From positions 2,046,001-2,110,000 of the forward strand of contig NZ_AP022588.1 of the NCBI RefSeq assembly GCF_010731735.1: a stretch of DNA of 64,000 nt, written 5' to 3'. The DNA comes from Mycolicibacterium sediminis. GTDB taxonomy: Bacteria > Actinomycetota > Actinomycetes > Mycobacteriales > Mycobacteriaceae. The notes under the pieces were generated by a model that had not been told where the DNA came from, did not search any database, and saw only the letters and a program-made list of their open reading frames with translations. The position numbers and the translations under genes were made by a program. Positions 35,437-44,573 of the stretch are shown here, piece by piece (position 1 is the first letter of the stretch; every line of letters starts with the position of its first letter).

Positions 35437-36459
35437 GTGACACCGGTCGAGCACGAGCCAGGGACGTGGGGGACGTCCGAAGGCTCTCCTGCGACGCGAG
35501 GTCACTCCCCACGTGTGTCCCTGTGCATCCCCGCCTACCAAGCGGAACGCCACCTCCAGGCCACGCTCGACAGCGTTCTGGCGCAGAGCTATGACGACTT
35601 CGAGGTCGTGGTCGTCGACAACAACAGCTCGGACCGGACCGCGCAGATCGTCGCCGGGGTGCGTGACGAACGCGTTCGCGTCGTCCGCAACCGAGAGACG
35701 TTGCCGATCGCCGAGAACTTCAACCGAGCGGTACGGCAGAGCCGCGGTCGGTACGTGAAGTTGATCTGCGCCGACGACACCATCGAGCCGGACTGCGTCG
35801 CGGAACAGGTGAGGGTCATGGACGCCAACCCCGATGTGGTTCTGGTGTCGGTGCGCACCGACTTCATCGACGACGCCGGCGACGTCCTGCGGCCCGCCAA
35901 GGGGCTGCGCGGCATCGTCGGGTTGCAGTCTGCGCAGCAGACGGTGAGGCGCGTGATCCGAAGCGGAACCAATCCGATCGGCCCACCGGTCGCCGCGTTG
36001 TTCCGGCGCGCCGAATTCGATCGCTGCGGGGGCTTCCGGGGCGATCTGCTGTTCCCGATGGAACTCGACCTGTGGGTCCGCATGATTCAGCACGGAGACT
36101 TCTACGGCGTGCCGAAGACACTGGCGTCCTTCCGGATCGGGTCGGGATCGATGACAGCTCTGACGTCTGCGCGCTCGCAGCTCGGTCAGCAATTCGAGTT
36201 CGTTCGCCGCGTCGTGCGCAATCCGTGCTGGCGCATCTCGACGGCCGACCGCGCAATCGGCGTGGCGGCCATCTTCGACAAGCAGTTGAGGCGGGACGTT
36301 CTCTTCCTGATGAGTTCGGTCCGCGCTGCCCGGCGCCGTCGGATCGACGGTTCCGCAGGGCATCCCGACGCGTCACCGGCGACGCACACAGGACCACGGA
36401 ACGACGTACGACCGACCGAAGACCCGTTCCTCGAAGGGAAGATGCAATGGCATTCGTAG
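35437..36459 (+). CDS. Family 2 glycosyltransferase
   Basis: A 340-residue GT-A enzyme: SLCIPAYQAERHLQATLDSV, VVVDNNSSDRT, the acidic block KLICADDTIEPDC and the catalytic-side LFPMELDLWVRMIQ. GTG 35437 follows CAGGGGG and removes an unlikely N-terminal extension. It is the first gene of block 2 and probably adds the unusual sugar made by the genes behind it. Its 3' end overlaps the oxygenase gene by 13 bp. Confidence 0.82.
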   Translation: MTPVEHEPGTWGTSEGSPATRGHSPRVSLCIPAYQAERHLQATLDSVLAQSYDDFEVVVVDNNSSDRTAQIVAGVRDERVRVVRNRETLPIAENFNRAVRQSRGRYVKLICADDTIEPDCVAEQVRVMDANPDVVLVSVRTDFIDDAGDVLRPAKGLRGIVGLQSAQQTVRRVIRSGTNPIGPPVAALFRRAEFDRCGGFRGDLLFPMELDLWVRMIQHGDFYGVPKTLASFRIGSGSMTALTSARSQLGQQFEFVRRVVRNPCWRISTADRAIGVAAIFDKQLRRDVLFLMSSVRAARRRRIDGSAGHPDASPATHTGPRNDVRPTEDPFLEGKMQWHS

Positions 36460-37376
36460 TATCCACCGAATCGACCGTCACCGACGAGGACAGGCGGTCG
36501 CGGATCTATTCCGGTGAGGTCTTCTGCATCCCACCCCGGGCGACCGTCGCGGCATTCGCCGAATTCGCCTGGACGATGATCGTGGAGGCGTTCGGCGACG
36601 TCGACCCGGTCACCGCGCACGAGTCCCTCGCCGTCGAGGAGTACGTGAAGATCCTCGGCCCCTTGAAGACCGGGTTCACCCACAGCCCCCAGTCCAAGGA
36701 ACTGCTCCGAGCCGTCATGGCCGACTTCGGCGCCGACCTCGGCCTCACGTACTTCGACGTGCCGAAGCTCCGAGTCGTGCCGCCGGCGTCGTACCTCAAT
36801 GCGGGGCTCGGCTACAACTACACGCCGCACCGGGACACCTGGTACTCGTCGCCGCAAAGCCAGAACAACTGGTGGGCACCGATCCGGGGCGTGACCGCCG
36901 ACTCGTGCATGGTCTTCCATCCCGAGTACTGGCAGACGCCGGCCAACAACACCAGCGCCGAGTTCGATGCGTACGAGTGGAACCAGTCCTCGCGTCGTGA
37001 CGCCGCGCTCTACATCAAGAGTGATCCGCGGCCGCATCCGAGGCTGAGCGGTACGGGACCCGGTGCGGGGGTGCGGCTCATCGGCGACGCCGGATCGATT
37101 CTGTCCTTCTCGGGTGCGCAACTGCATGCGACCGTTCCGAACACGACGCGCGAGGCGCGCTTCAGCATCGACTTCCGGACGGTGCACCTCGACGATCTGG
37201 TGTCGAACGCCGGACCCCCGAACGTCGACTCGCACTCGACCGGCACCTCGCTGCGCGACTACCGGCGCGCCGACACGCTCGACGCGCTACCCGAGGAGGT
37301 CGTCTCGCAGTACGACCACGGCGGCAAGTCGGACGGCGTGCTCGTCTTCGACCCGTCGGTTCTGGGTGTCGGCTGA
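36447..37376 (+). CDS. Putative Fe(II)/2-oxoglutarate-dependent oxygenase
   Basis: A 309-residue protein with a double-stranded beta-helix signature. His128 and Asp130 lie in YTPHRDTWY, the distal ligand is His227 in GAQLHATVP, and Arg238 (ARFSIDFR) is placed to bind 2-oxoglutarate. No family name is certain. Beside sugar-nucleotide genes it may oxidise or hydroxylate a sugar or its substituent. GAAGGGA precedes ATG 36447. Its stop overlaps the next start by one base (TGATG). Confidence 0.6.
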   Translation: MAFVVSTESTVTDEDRRSRIYSGEVFCIPPRATVAAFAEFAWTMIVEAFGDVDPVTAHESLAVEEYVKILGPLKTGFTHSPQSKELLRAVMADFGADLGLTYFDVPKLRVVPPASYLNAGLGYNYTPHRDTWYSSPQSQNNWWAPIRGVTADSCMVFHPEYWQTPANNTSAEFDAYEWNQSSRRDAALYIKSDPRPHPRLSGTGPGAGVRLIGDAGSILSFSGAQLHATVPNTTREARFSIDFRTVHLDDLVSNAGPPNVDSHSTGTSLRDYRRADTLDALPEEVVSQYDHGGKSDGVLVFDPSVLGVG

Positions 37377-38440
37377 TGAGAATCCTGGTCACCGGACATC
37401 TCGGCTACATCGGCGTCGAACTCACCCCGGTCCTGCGGAGGCTCGGCCACGACGTCGTCGGGCTCGACACGGACTACTTCGCGTCGGGGGACTTCCTGGC
37501 CCCGCCGGACGACGTGCCCAACCTCGCCATGGACATGAGGGACGTGACGCCCGAGCACCTGGCCGGCTTCGACGCCGTCGTTCACCTTGCGGCGCTGTCG
37601 AACGACCCGCTGTCCGACCTCAACGCGAGCCTCACGTATGACATCAACCACGCGGCGTCCGTCCGGCTCGCGGAGGCGGCCAAGGCCGCCGGTGTGAGTC
37701 GATTCGTGTTCTCGTCCTCGTGCAGCCTGTACGGCAAGGCGGGCGACGACGAACTCGACGAGGGTGCGGCCTTCAACCCGGTGACGCCGTACGGGGAGTC
37801 GAAGGTCCGGGTCGAGCAGGCGCTGTCCGAACTCGCCGACGACGACTTCTCGCCCGTCTACCTCCGCAACGCCACCGCCTACGGACTGTCGCGTCGCCTC
37901 CGGGCCGACGTCGTGGTCAACAACCTGGTGGCCCACGCGGTGACGACCGGCAAGGTGATGCTGCAGAGTGACGGCACGCCGTGGCGGCCGCTGGTTCACG
38001 TCCTCGACATCGCGGCTGCGTTCGCCGCCGCCCTGAGTGCGCCCCGGGATGCCATCCACGACAGGGCATTCAACGTGGGCAGGGTCGGCGAGAACTATCA
38101 GATTCGCGACGTCGCGCACCTCATCGCCGAACTCGCCCCCGAGTGCGTCGTCACCTACGCCGAGGGCGCCATGCCCGACATCCGGGACTACCGCGTCGAC
38201 TTCACCAGGATCGAACGGGAACTGCCCGGGTACGAGCCCCAGTGGACCGTGCGGTCGGGGATCGAACAGCTGCTGGCCGCCTACCGCGACGGTGGCATGA
38301 CCGCCGACGGTTTCACCGGTCCGAACTACTTCCGTCTCCGCACCATCACCGGACTCCTGGACCGCGGCGACCTCGATCCGCAACTGCGGTGGAGCCGCGA
38401 CCGCGCGGACACCTCGTCGCTGGAATTGCAGCCGTCGTGA
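37376..38440 (+). CDS. NAD-dependent sugar epimerase/reductase (extended SDR)
   Basis: A 354-residue extended SDR with GHLGYIG at residues 7-13, a serine-rich FSSSCSLYG active-site strand and catalytic Tyr139 and Lys143 (YGESK). It lacks the Asp-Glu or Asp-Lys pair that 4,6-dehydratases carry in that strand. It is therefore more likely an epimerase or ketoreductase acting on a nucleotide sugar than the CDP-glucose 4,6-dehydratase. It is coupled to both neighbours by 1- and 4-bp overlaps. Confidence 0.75.
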   Translation: MRILVTGHLGYIGVELTPVLRRLGHDVVGLDTDYFASGDFLAPPDDVPNLAMDMRDVTPEHLAGFDAVVHLAALSNDPLSDLNASLTYDINHAASVRLAEAAKAAGVSRFVFSSSCSLYGKAGDDELDEGAAFNPVTPYGESKVRVEQALSELADDDFSPVYLRNATAYGLSRRLRADVVVNNLVAHAVTTGKVMLQSDGTPWRPLVHVLDIAAAFAAALSAPRDAIHDRAFNVGRVGENYQIRDVAHLIAELAPECVVTYAEGAMPDIRDYRVDFTRIERELPGYEPQWTVRSGIEQLLAAYRDGGMTADGFTGPNYFRLRTITGLLDRGDLDPQLRWSRDRADTSSLELQPS

Positions 38441-39573
38441 CCGAACGAATCCCCATCGCCGGGCCGTGGGTCACCGACCTCGAAGTCGCCTACGTCGCAG
38501 AGGCGGCCGCGGACGACTGGTACACCGGCGCCGGGCGTTCCGTCGCCTCCTTCGAGGCCGAGTTCGCCGAGTACGTCGGTGCGGGTCACGCAGCGGCGGT
38601 TCCGCACGGAACCTCCGCGCTGCACCTGGCGATGGCGGCGCTCGGCATCGGGCCCGGTGACGAAGTGGTCGTCCCGGAGTCGACCTGGGTGGCGACGGCC
38701 GCTCCGATCCACTACCTCGGTGCGACACCGGTATTCGCCGACGTCGACCCGCGCACCTGGTGCATGTCGGCCGACTCCCTGGCCAAGCGTCTGACCGCCC
38801 GCACCAAGGCCATCGTCACGGTCGACCTCTACGGCGGCATGCCCGACATGGCCGCGATCGAGTCGGCCGCGGCGGGGATCCCGATCATCGAGGACGCGGC
38901 GCAGGCCATCGGCGGGAAGTGGCACGGCCGGCCCGCCGGGACCCTCGGAGACGTCGCGGCGTTCAGCTTCCACGGAACCAAGACGATGACGACCGGCGAG
39001 GGCGGGATGGTCGTCACCAGTCGCGACGACGTGTTCGAGCGGATCTCGCGGCTGCGCGATCACGGCCGAACCCCCGCGGACTTCAAGCTGTTTCAGACCA
39101 GCGAGCTGGCCTTCAAGTATCGGATGAGTTCACTGCAGGCTGCATTCGGACGCGCTCAACTCTCTCGGATCGACGAGTTGGTCGGGAAGAAGAAACAGAT
39201 CTTCGAATGGTACGAGGAGCGGCTGGCCATGGTGCCCGGCGTCGAACTCAACCACCGCGAACCGGACGTCGAGAACGCGCTGTGGATGGTGACCGTCGTC
39301 GTCGACCCGACCCACGATCTGTCGACCCGCAGGTTGATGGAACTCTTCGATGCGCACTCGGTGGACACCCGGCCGTTCCTGCCGCCCCTCAGTTCGCTGC
39401 CGGCGTTCGCCGGATACGACACCGCCGCCGACGGTGCGCGCCGCAATCCGGTCGCATACGACATCGCCGGACGGGCCATCAACGTGCCCTCCGCGCTCGC
39501 ACTCACCGAATCGCAGGTCGACAGGGTCTGCGACCTCCTACAGCTGTTCCTCTCGGGGAAGGAAGAACTATGA
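38437..39573 (+). CDS. DegT/DnrJ/EryC1/StrS sugar aminotransferase
   Basis: A 378-residue PLP enzyme. The Schiff-base lysine is Lys182 in FHGTKTMTTGEGG. PHGTSALHLAMAALGIGPGD and EDAAQAIGGKW are typical family blocks. The retained lysine argues for transamination of a keto-sugar nucleotide rather than the dehydrase reaction of the RfbH branch, which has histidine. It is similar in style to perosamine synthases. The start GTG overlaps the previous stop (GTGA). Confidence 0.85.
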   Translation: MTERIPIAGPWVTDLEVAYVAEAAADDWYTGAGRSVASFEAEFAEYVGAGHAAAVPHGTSALHLAMAALGIGPGDEVVVPESTWVATAAPIHYLGATPVFADVDPRTWCMSADSLAKRLTARTKAIVTVDLYGGMPDMAAIESAAAGIPIIEDAAQAIGGKWHGRPAGTLGDVAAFSFHGTKTMTTGEGGMVVTSRDDVFERISRLRDHGRTPADFKLFQTSELAFKYRMSSLQAAFGRAQLSRIDELVGKKKQIFEWYEERLAMVPGVELNHREPDVENALWMVTVVVDPTHDLSTRRLMELFDAHSVDTRPFLPPLSSLPAFAGYDTAADGARRNPVAYDIAGRAINVPSALALTESQVDRVCDLLQLFLSGKEEL

Positions 39574-40340
39574 AGGCCGTCATTCTCGCCGGAGGGCGAG
39601 GGACTCGCATCAGCGAGGAATCCCAGAGCAGACCGAAGCCGATGGTCGAAATCGGTGGCAAGCCGGTCCTCTGGCACATCATGAAGACCTACGGCGCGGC
39701 CGGCGTGACGGACTTCGTCATCCTGTGCGGCTACAAGGGCTACATGATCAAGGAGTACTTCGCGAACTACTTCCTGCACATGTCGGACGTCCGGATCGAC
39801 ATGAAGAACGACACGATCTCGACGCTGGAGTCGAAGAGCGAGCCGTGGACGGTGACGCTCCTCGACACCGGTGAGTCGACGATGACCGGCGGGCGCCTGT
39901 TGCGCGCCAGGGACCACATCGGCGACGACGTGTTCTCCTTCACCTACGGGGACGGAGTGTCCGACGTCGACATCCGCGAGGTGGCCGCCTTCCACGAGAA
40001 GTCCGGATCGATCGCCACGGTGACGGCCGTTCAGCCGCCCGCGCGTTACGGCACGCTGGGATTCGAGGGCGACCGCGTCCACTTCGAGGAGAAGCCTCAG
40101 GGTGGTAGCGGCTGGGTCAACGGCGGTTTCTTCGTGGCGAAGCCGTCGATCCTGGACTACATCGACGGCGACGACAGCGTGTTCGAGCAGGCTCCGCTCG
40201 AACGGCTGAGTTCCGACGGTGAACTGACCGCCTACCGGCACAATGGATTCTGGCGCGGCATGGACACCCTCTGGGACAAGATCTACCTCGACGAGCTGTG
40301 GAACAACGACAAGGCCCCCTGGCGGACCTACGATGTCTGA
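39570..40340 (+). CDS. rfbF: Glucose-1-phosphate cytidylyltransferase
   Basis: A 256-residue nucleotidyltransferase that makes CDP-glucose from CTP and glucose-1-phosphate. The RfbF signature is clear: LAGGRGTRISEES, RPKPMVEIGGKPVLWHIMK and GYKGYMIKEYFANYFLHMSD. CDP-glucose is the entry to 3,6-dideoxy and branched sugars. The matching 4,6-dehydratase gene is not in this window. The ATG overlaps the previous stop (ATGA). Confidence 0.9.
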   Translation: MKAVILAGGRGTRISEESQSRPKPMVEIGGKPVLWHIMKTYGAAGVTDFVILCGYKGYMIKEYFANYFLHMSDVRIDMKNDTISTLESKSEPWTVTLLDTGESTMTGGRLLRARDHIGDDVFSFTYGDGVSDVDIREVAAFHEKSGSIATVTAVQPPARYGTLGFEGDRVHFEEKPQGGSGWVNGGFFVAKPSILDYIDGDDSVFEQAPLERLSSDGELTAYRHNGFWRGMDTLWDKIYLDELWNNDKAPWRTYDV

Positions 40341-41583
40341 GAGCACTCCCGCGGGCTGCGACTGCAGGTTCTGCGGCGCCCCCCTGACCCACTCGTTCTG
40401 CGATCTCGGCATGTCACCGCTCGCCAATTCCTACGTCGCCCCGGATCGGCTGAATCACCCGGAGGTCTTCTACCCACTGCACGCCTACGTGTGCACGGAG
40501 TGCCTCCTCGTGCAGTTGGCCGAGTTCACCTCGGCGGACGCCATCTTCAGCGACTACGCCTACTTCTCGTCGTACTCGCAGAGCTGGCTGGATCATGCGC
40601 GCAGATACGTCGAGACAGCGATCGGTCGCTTCGGGCTCGACGCGTCCAGCAAGGTCGTCGAGGTGGCGAGCAACGACGGCTACCTGCTGCAGAACTTCGT
40701 CGACGCCGGAATCCCCTGCCTGGGAATCGAACCGGCGAAGAACGTGGCGCTCGTCGCCGTGGAACGTGGCATCGACACCCGTGTCGGGTTCTTCGGCGAA
40801 GCCCTCGCCGACGAGCTGGTCGACGACGGTGTGCGCGCCGACCTCCTCATCGGCAACAACGTCCTCGCCCACGTCCCCGACCTCAACGACTTCGTGACCG
40901 GCCTGTCGCGGTTGTTGGCGCCCGGCGGCGTCATCACCATGGAGTTCCCGCACCTACTCGAACTGATCGAGAACAACCAGTTCGACACGATCTACCACGA
41001 ACACTTCTCCTACTTCTCGCTGCTGACCGTCACCCAGGTCTTCGCGAGCCACGGTCTGCGGTTGTTCGACGTCGACCGACTGCCGACGCACGGCGGATCC
41101 CTGCGGATCTACGCCTGCCATGCGGACGACGCCGGGCACGCCGAGTCGTCGCGCATCGACGTGCTGCGTCAGGTGGAACGCGACGCGGGCCTCGACGATC
41201 TGGCCGGCTACCGCGCGTACACCGAACAGGTGAAGCGGACGAAACGGGCGCTGCTGACGTTCCTCGTCAACGCGCGGGAGGAGGGGCGGACCGTCGCCGC
41301 GTACGGCGCCCCGGCCAAGGGCAACACCCTGCTCAACTACTGCGGCGTCCGGGACGATCTCGTCGACTTCACCGTCGACCGGAGTCCGCACAAGCAGGGG
41401 CAGTACCTGCCGGGCACCCACCTGCCGATTCACGCCCCCGACCACGTGCGCGAGACCCGCCCGGACTACCTGCTGATCCTGCCGTGGAACCTCCGCGACG
41501 AGGTGATCGAGGACATGGCCTACATCAGGGAATGGGGTGGCCGATTCGTCGTGCCGATCCCGGAACTCACCGTCATCGACTGA
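40333..41583 (+). CDS. Sugar C-methyltransferase (TylC3/NovU type)
   Basis: A 416-residue enzyme with the three-part layout of deoxysugar C-methyltransferases. The N-terminal zinc site uses cysteines at 9, 11 and 14 plus the CTEC pair near residue 53. A SAM-binding core follows (VVEVASNDGYLLQNF). The C-terminal Rossmann-like part has VAAYGAPAKGNTLLNYCG. It would put a methyl branch on a keto-deoxysugar nucleotide. It overlaps rfbF by 8 bp and ends the locus, with its stop 1 bp from the opposing Rv0495c-like stop. Confidence 0.85.
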   Translation: MSESTPAGCDCRFCGAPLTHSFCDLGMSPLANSYVAPDRLNHPEVFYPLHAYVCTECLLVQLAEFTSADAIFSDYAYFSSYSQSWLDHARRYVETAIGRFGLDASSKVVEVASNDGYLLQNFVDAGIPCLGIEPAKNVALVAVERGIDTRVGFFGEALADELVDDGVRADLLIGNNVLAHVPDLNDFVTGLSRLLAPGGVITMEFPHLLELIENNQFDTIYHEHFSYFSLLTVTQVFASHGLRLFDVDRLPTHGGSLRIYACHADDAGHAESSRIDVLRQVERDAGLDDLAGYRAYTEQVKRTKRALLTFLVNAREEGRTVAAYGAPAKGNTLLNYCGVRDDLVDFTVDRSPHKQGQYLPGTHLPIHAPDHVRETRPDYLLILPWNLRDEVIEDMAYIREWGGRFVVPIPELTVID

Positions 41584-41584
41584 G

Positions 41585-42331
41585 TCACCGAGCGGCGCGG
41601 GTTGCCGGGTGTATCGCGATCAGGCCTAGCCCGCCGCGCCGCTTGCACATCGCCGCGAGTTCGACGTAGGCCTTCTCGCCCAGCAGTTCGGTGAGTTCGG
41701 GTGCGTAGGACTGCCACACGGGCCGCGTGCCCACGTGTGCGGCGGGATCGCCGCTGCAGTACCAGTGCAGGTCCTCGCCGCCCTCGCCCCAGCCGCGCCG
41801 GTCGTACTCGGTGATGGTGGTGCGCAGGATCTCGCTGCCGTCCGGCCGCTCCACCCACTCCTGGGTGCGGCGGATCGGAAGCTGCCAGCACACCTCGGGT
41901 TTCATCGTCAGCGGCTCGACGCCGAGCTTGAGCGCCTTCGAGTGCAGCGCGCACCCGATGCCACCGGGGAAGCCGGGCCGGTTCAGGAAGATGCAGGCGC
42001 CCTTGTACTTGCGGGTCCGCCAATTCGGCTTGCCGTCGTACTCGTCCATCTCCAGATACCCCTTGCGGCCCAACCCCTTGGACCGGTACTGCCAGTCCTC
42101 GTCGGTCAGCATCGACGCCGCATCGTCGAGCATCGCGCGGTCGTCGTCGTCGGACAGGAACGCGCCGTGCGAGCAGCAGCCGTCGTCGGGTCGGTTCGCC
42201 ACCGTGCCCTGGCACGCGGGGGTACCGAAGACGCAGGTCCACCGCGACAGCAGCCACGTCATGTCCGCCGCGATGAGGTGCTCCGGGTTCTCCGGATCGA
42301 AGAACTCGACCCATTCGCGGGCGAAGTCCAT
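41585..42331 (-). CDS. Conserved cysteine-rich protein (Rv0495c-like)
   Basis: A protein of about 248 residues, highly conserved in mycobacteria, function unknown. It has many conserved cysteines (TPACQGT, DGCCSHG, GACIFLN, GIGCALH, EVCWQLP, WYCSGD, AAMCKRR), suggesting a metal or cluster site. ATG 42331 begins the conserved part ([18 protein letters not shown]); an in-frame GTG at 42397 would add 22 residues. It is divergent from ppx and returns the window to the conserved backbone. Confidence 0.8.
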   Translation of the reverse strand: MDFAREWVEFFDPENPEHLIAADMTWLLSRWTCVFGTPACQGTVANRPDDGCCSHGAFLSDDDDRAMLDDAASMLTDEDWQYRSKGLGRKGYLEMDEYDGKPNWRTRKYKGACIFLNRPGFPGGIGCALHSKALKLGVEPLTMKPEVCWQLPIRRTQEWVERPDGSEILRTTITEYDRRGWGEGGEDLHWYCSGDPAAHVGTRPVWQSYAPELTELLGEKAYVELAAMCKRRGGLGLIAIHPATRAAR

Positions 42332-42431
42332 GTCGACTTCGCCCGGGTGCCGATTCCTCTGCTCGTCGCTCGAGCGCTCATCGCGAGTCCCCGTCACGGA
42401 AACCAACGGTAGACCCGATAACGTGGGTCGC

Positions 42432-43418
42432 GTGCGATTGGGCGTGCTCGACGTGGGCAGCAACACAGTTCACCTGCTGGTAGTCGATGCCAGGCGGGGT
42501 GGACACCCCACGCCCATGAGTTCGACCAAGGCGTCGCTGCGGCTGGCCGAGGCGATTGACGGCTCCGGAAAGCTGACCCGCAAGGGCGCCGACAAGTTGG
42601 TCGACACCATCGACGAATTCGCCAAGATCGCTGCGAGTTCGGGGTGCGCGGAGCTGATGGCGTTCGCGACCTCCGCCGTGCGCGATGCGACCAACTCCGA
42701 GGACGTGCTGGCGCGGGTGCGCACCGAGGCGGGCGTGGCGCTCAAGGTGCTCAGCGGCGTCGACGAATCGCGACTCACGTTCCTGGCCGTCCGTCGGTGG
42801 TACGGGTGGAGTGCGGGCCGCATCACCAACATCGACATCGGCGGCGGATCGCTCGAACTGTCCAGCGGCGTCGACGAGGAGCCCGACGTGGCGCTGTCGC
42901 TGCCGCTGGGCGCCGGCCGGCTGACCCGGGAGTGGCTGCCCGACGACCCGCCGGGCCGCCGCCGGGTCGCGATGCTGCGCGACTGGCTGGACACCGAGAT
43001 GGCAGAGGCGGGCGCCAAGGTCCTCGACGCGGGCGCTCCCGACCTCACGGTGGCGACGTCCAAGACCTTCCGATCGTTGGCACGACTCACCGGTGCCGCG
43101 CCTTCCGGTGCAGGACCGCGTGCGAAGAGGACACTGACAGCAGCGGGCCTGCGGCAGCTCATCGCCTTCATCTCTAGGATGACCGCCGCGGACCGAGCAG
43201 AACTGGAAGGGGTGAGCACCGAGCGTGCGCCACAGATCGTGGCAGGCGCCCTGGTCGCCGAAGCGAGCATGCGGGCATTGTCGATCGACACGGTGGACAT
43301 TTGCCCATGGGCGTTGCGGGAGGGCCTGATTTTGCGGAAACTCGACAGTGAAGCCGACGGAACCGCCCTGGTGGAGTCATCCGTGGACTTAGCCAAGGCT
43401 AGGGGCAGCAGACGATGA
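42432..43418 (+). CDS. ppx1: Exopolyphosphatase/guanosine pentaphosphatase family protein
   Basis: A 328-residue Ppx/GppA phosphatase of the ASKHA fold. The phosphate-binding motifs [11 protein letters not shown] near the N-terminus and [11 protein letters not shown] at about residue 135 are intact. The M. tuberculosis orthologue hydrolyses short-chain polyphosphate. GTG 42432 aligns with homologues; GTG 42423 is also in frame. It overlaps the next gene by 4 bp (ATGA). Confidence 0.9.
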   Translation: MRLGVLDVGSNTVHLLVVDARRGGHPTPMSSTKASLRLAEAIDGSGKLTRKGADKLVDTIDEFAKIAASSGCAELMAFATSAVRDATNSEDVLARVRTEAGVALKVLSGVDESRLTFLAVRRWYGWSAGRITNIDIGGGSLELSSGVDEEPDVALSLPLGAGRLTREWLPDDPPGRRRVAMLRDWLDTEMAEAGAKVLDAGAPDLTVATSKTFRSLARLTGAAPSGAGPRAKRTLTAAGLRQLIAFISRMTAADRAELEGVSTERAPQIVAGALVAEASMRALSIDTVDICPWALREGLILRKLDSEADGTALVESSVDLAKARGSRR

Positions 43419-44554
43419 CAGACGACGACAACGCCACCCGGCCCATCTCGGTGGCCGAACTCCTCGCGAAGAATGGCACGATCGGCGCACCACCGGCCGG
43501 TGGCCGCCGCAGGCGCAGGCGCGGCAACACCGACTCCGTCACCGTCGCCGAACTGACGGGCGAGATCCCGATCATCAGCGCGGCGCCAGAGGAACTGGTG
43601 CAGCCGCGTCGCGCCGAGCCGAAGCCCGTCGAGAAGCCCCCCGTCGAGGAGCCCGCCGAAGAGCCTCCAGTCGACGAAACCGTCGACGAACCCGTCGCCG
43701 AGGAGCCTGCCGACGAGACCCCGCGTCCCGGCGAAGCCGATTACGCGTCGGTGTCCGAGGCGCCCGCGCCGGAGGTCACCGCCGACGACGAAGCCGTCGT
43801 CGATCCCATCGAGGACTACGAGGCCGACGAGCTGGTCGAACTCGACCCCGCCGTCGACGCCGAGGAGGACTACGCCGCCCACCTCGAGCAGCGCGACGCC
43901 GATGATGCGCCGATCGCGTTCACCCCGCCGCCGCGACGTCCCGGGGCCGCGACGAGCACCGGCTTCACCGCCGCCGGTGGCGCCGAGGAGATGAGCCCCG
44001 ACCCCTCCTTCGACGACGACGAGATCGACGCCGACGACGACATCGACCTCGACTTCGCCGAGATCGCCGGAACGTCGAAGGAGTCGACGACGAAGGACCC
44101 GTCGCCGTCGTACCTCCGGTCGACGGGCGACACGCTGTTCGGTGGCGGTCAATCGGTGGCCGACGACCTCGCCCGCCGCGGTAGCCGGCCCACCCCCGAG
44201 GACATCGACCTCGGTGACGACGAGCACGACGACGACGCCGACGACGACGCCCTGGTGGACACCGTCCCCGACGCCGCCGGGGAGAAGCGCGGGTCGGCGT
44301 TCCTGCGCGGTGCGTGGGTGGTGGCGCAGTGCATCCTGGCAGTGGCCTTCGGTGCCGGTCTGTTCATCGCCTTCGACCAGCTGTGGAAGTGGAACAACAT
44401 CGTCGCGCTGGTGCTCTCGGTGCTCGTGATCCTCGGACTGGTGGTCGGCGTGCGCGTCGTGCGCAAGACCGAGGACATCGGCAGCACGCTCATCGCCGTC
44501 GCCGTGGGCGCACTGATCACGCTGGGGCCGCTGGCGCTCCTGCAATCGCACTGA
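43415..44554 (+). CDS. Acidic, Pro/Glu-rich membrane protein (Rv0497-like)
   Basis: A 379-residue protein. Residues 1-290 are mostly disordered and very acidic, except for an arginine cluster near residue 31. Two or three transmembrane helices follow at about 295-375 ([19 protein letters not shown] and [18 protein letters not shown]). The function is unknown. It is coupled to ppx1 by ATGA. The acidic part is longer than I recall for M. tuberculosis, probably by repeat growth. Confidence 0.78.
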   Translation: MTDDDNATRPISVAELLAKNGTIGAPPAGGRRRRRRGNTDSVTVAELTGEIPIISAAPEELVQPRRAEPKPVEKPPVEEPAEEPPVDETVDEPVAEEPADETPRPGEADYASVSEAPAPEVTADDEAVVDPIEDYEADELVELDPAVDAEEDYAAHLEQRDADDAPIAFTPPPRRPGAATSTGFTAAGGAEEMSPDPSFDDDEIDADDDIDLDFAEIAGTSKESTTKDPSPSYLRSTGDTLFGGGQSVADDLARRGSRPTPEDIDLGDDEHDDDADDDALVDTVPDAAGEKRGSAFLRGAWVVAQCILAVAFGAGLFIAFDQLWKWNNIVALVLSVLVILGLVVGVRVVRKTEDIGSTLIAVAVGALITLGPLALLQSH

Positions 44555-44573
44555 GGGTCGAGACAGAACCCCT

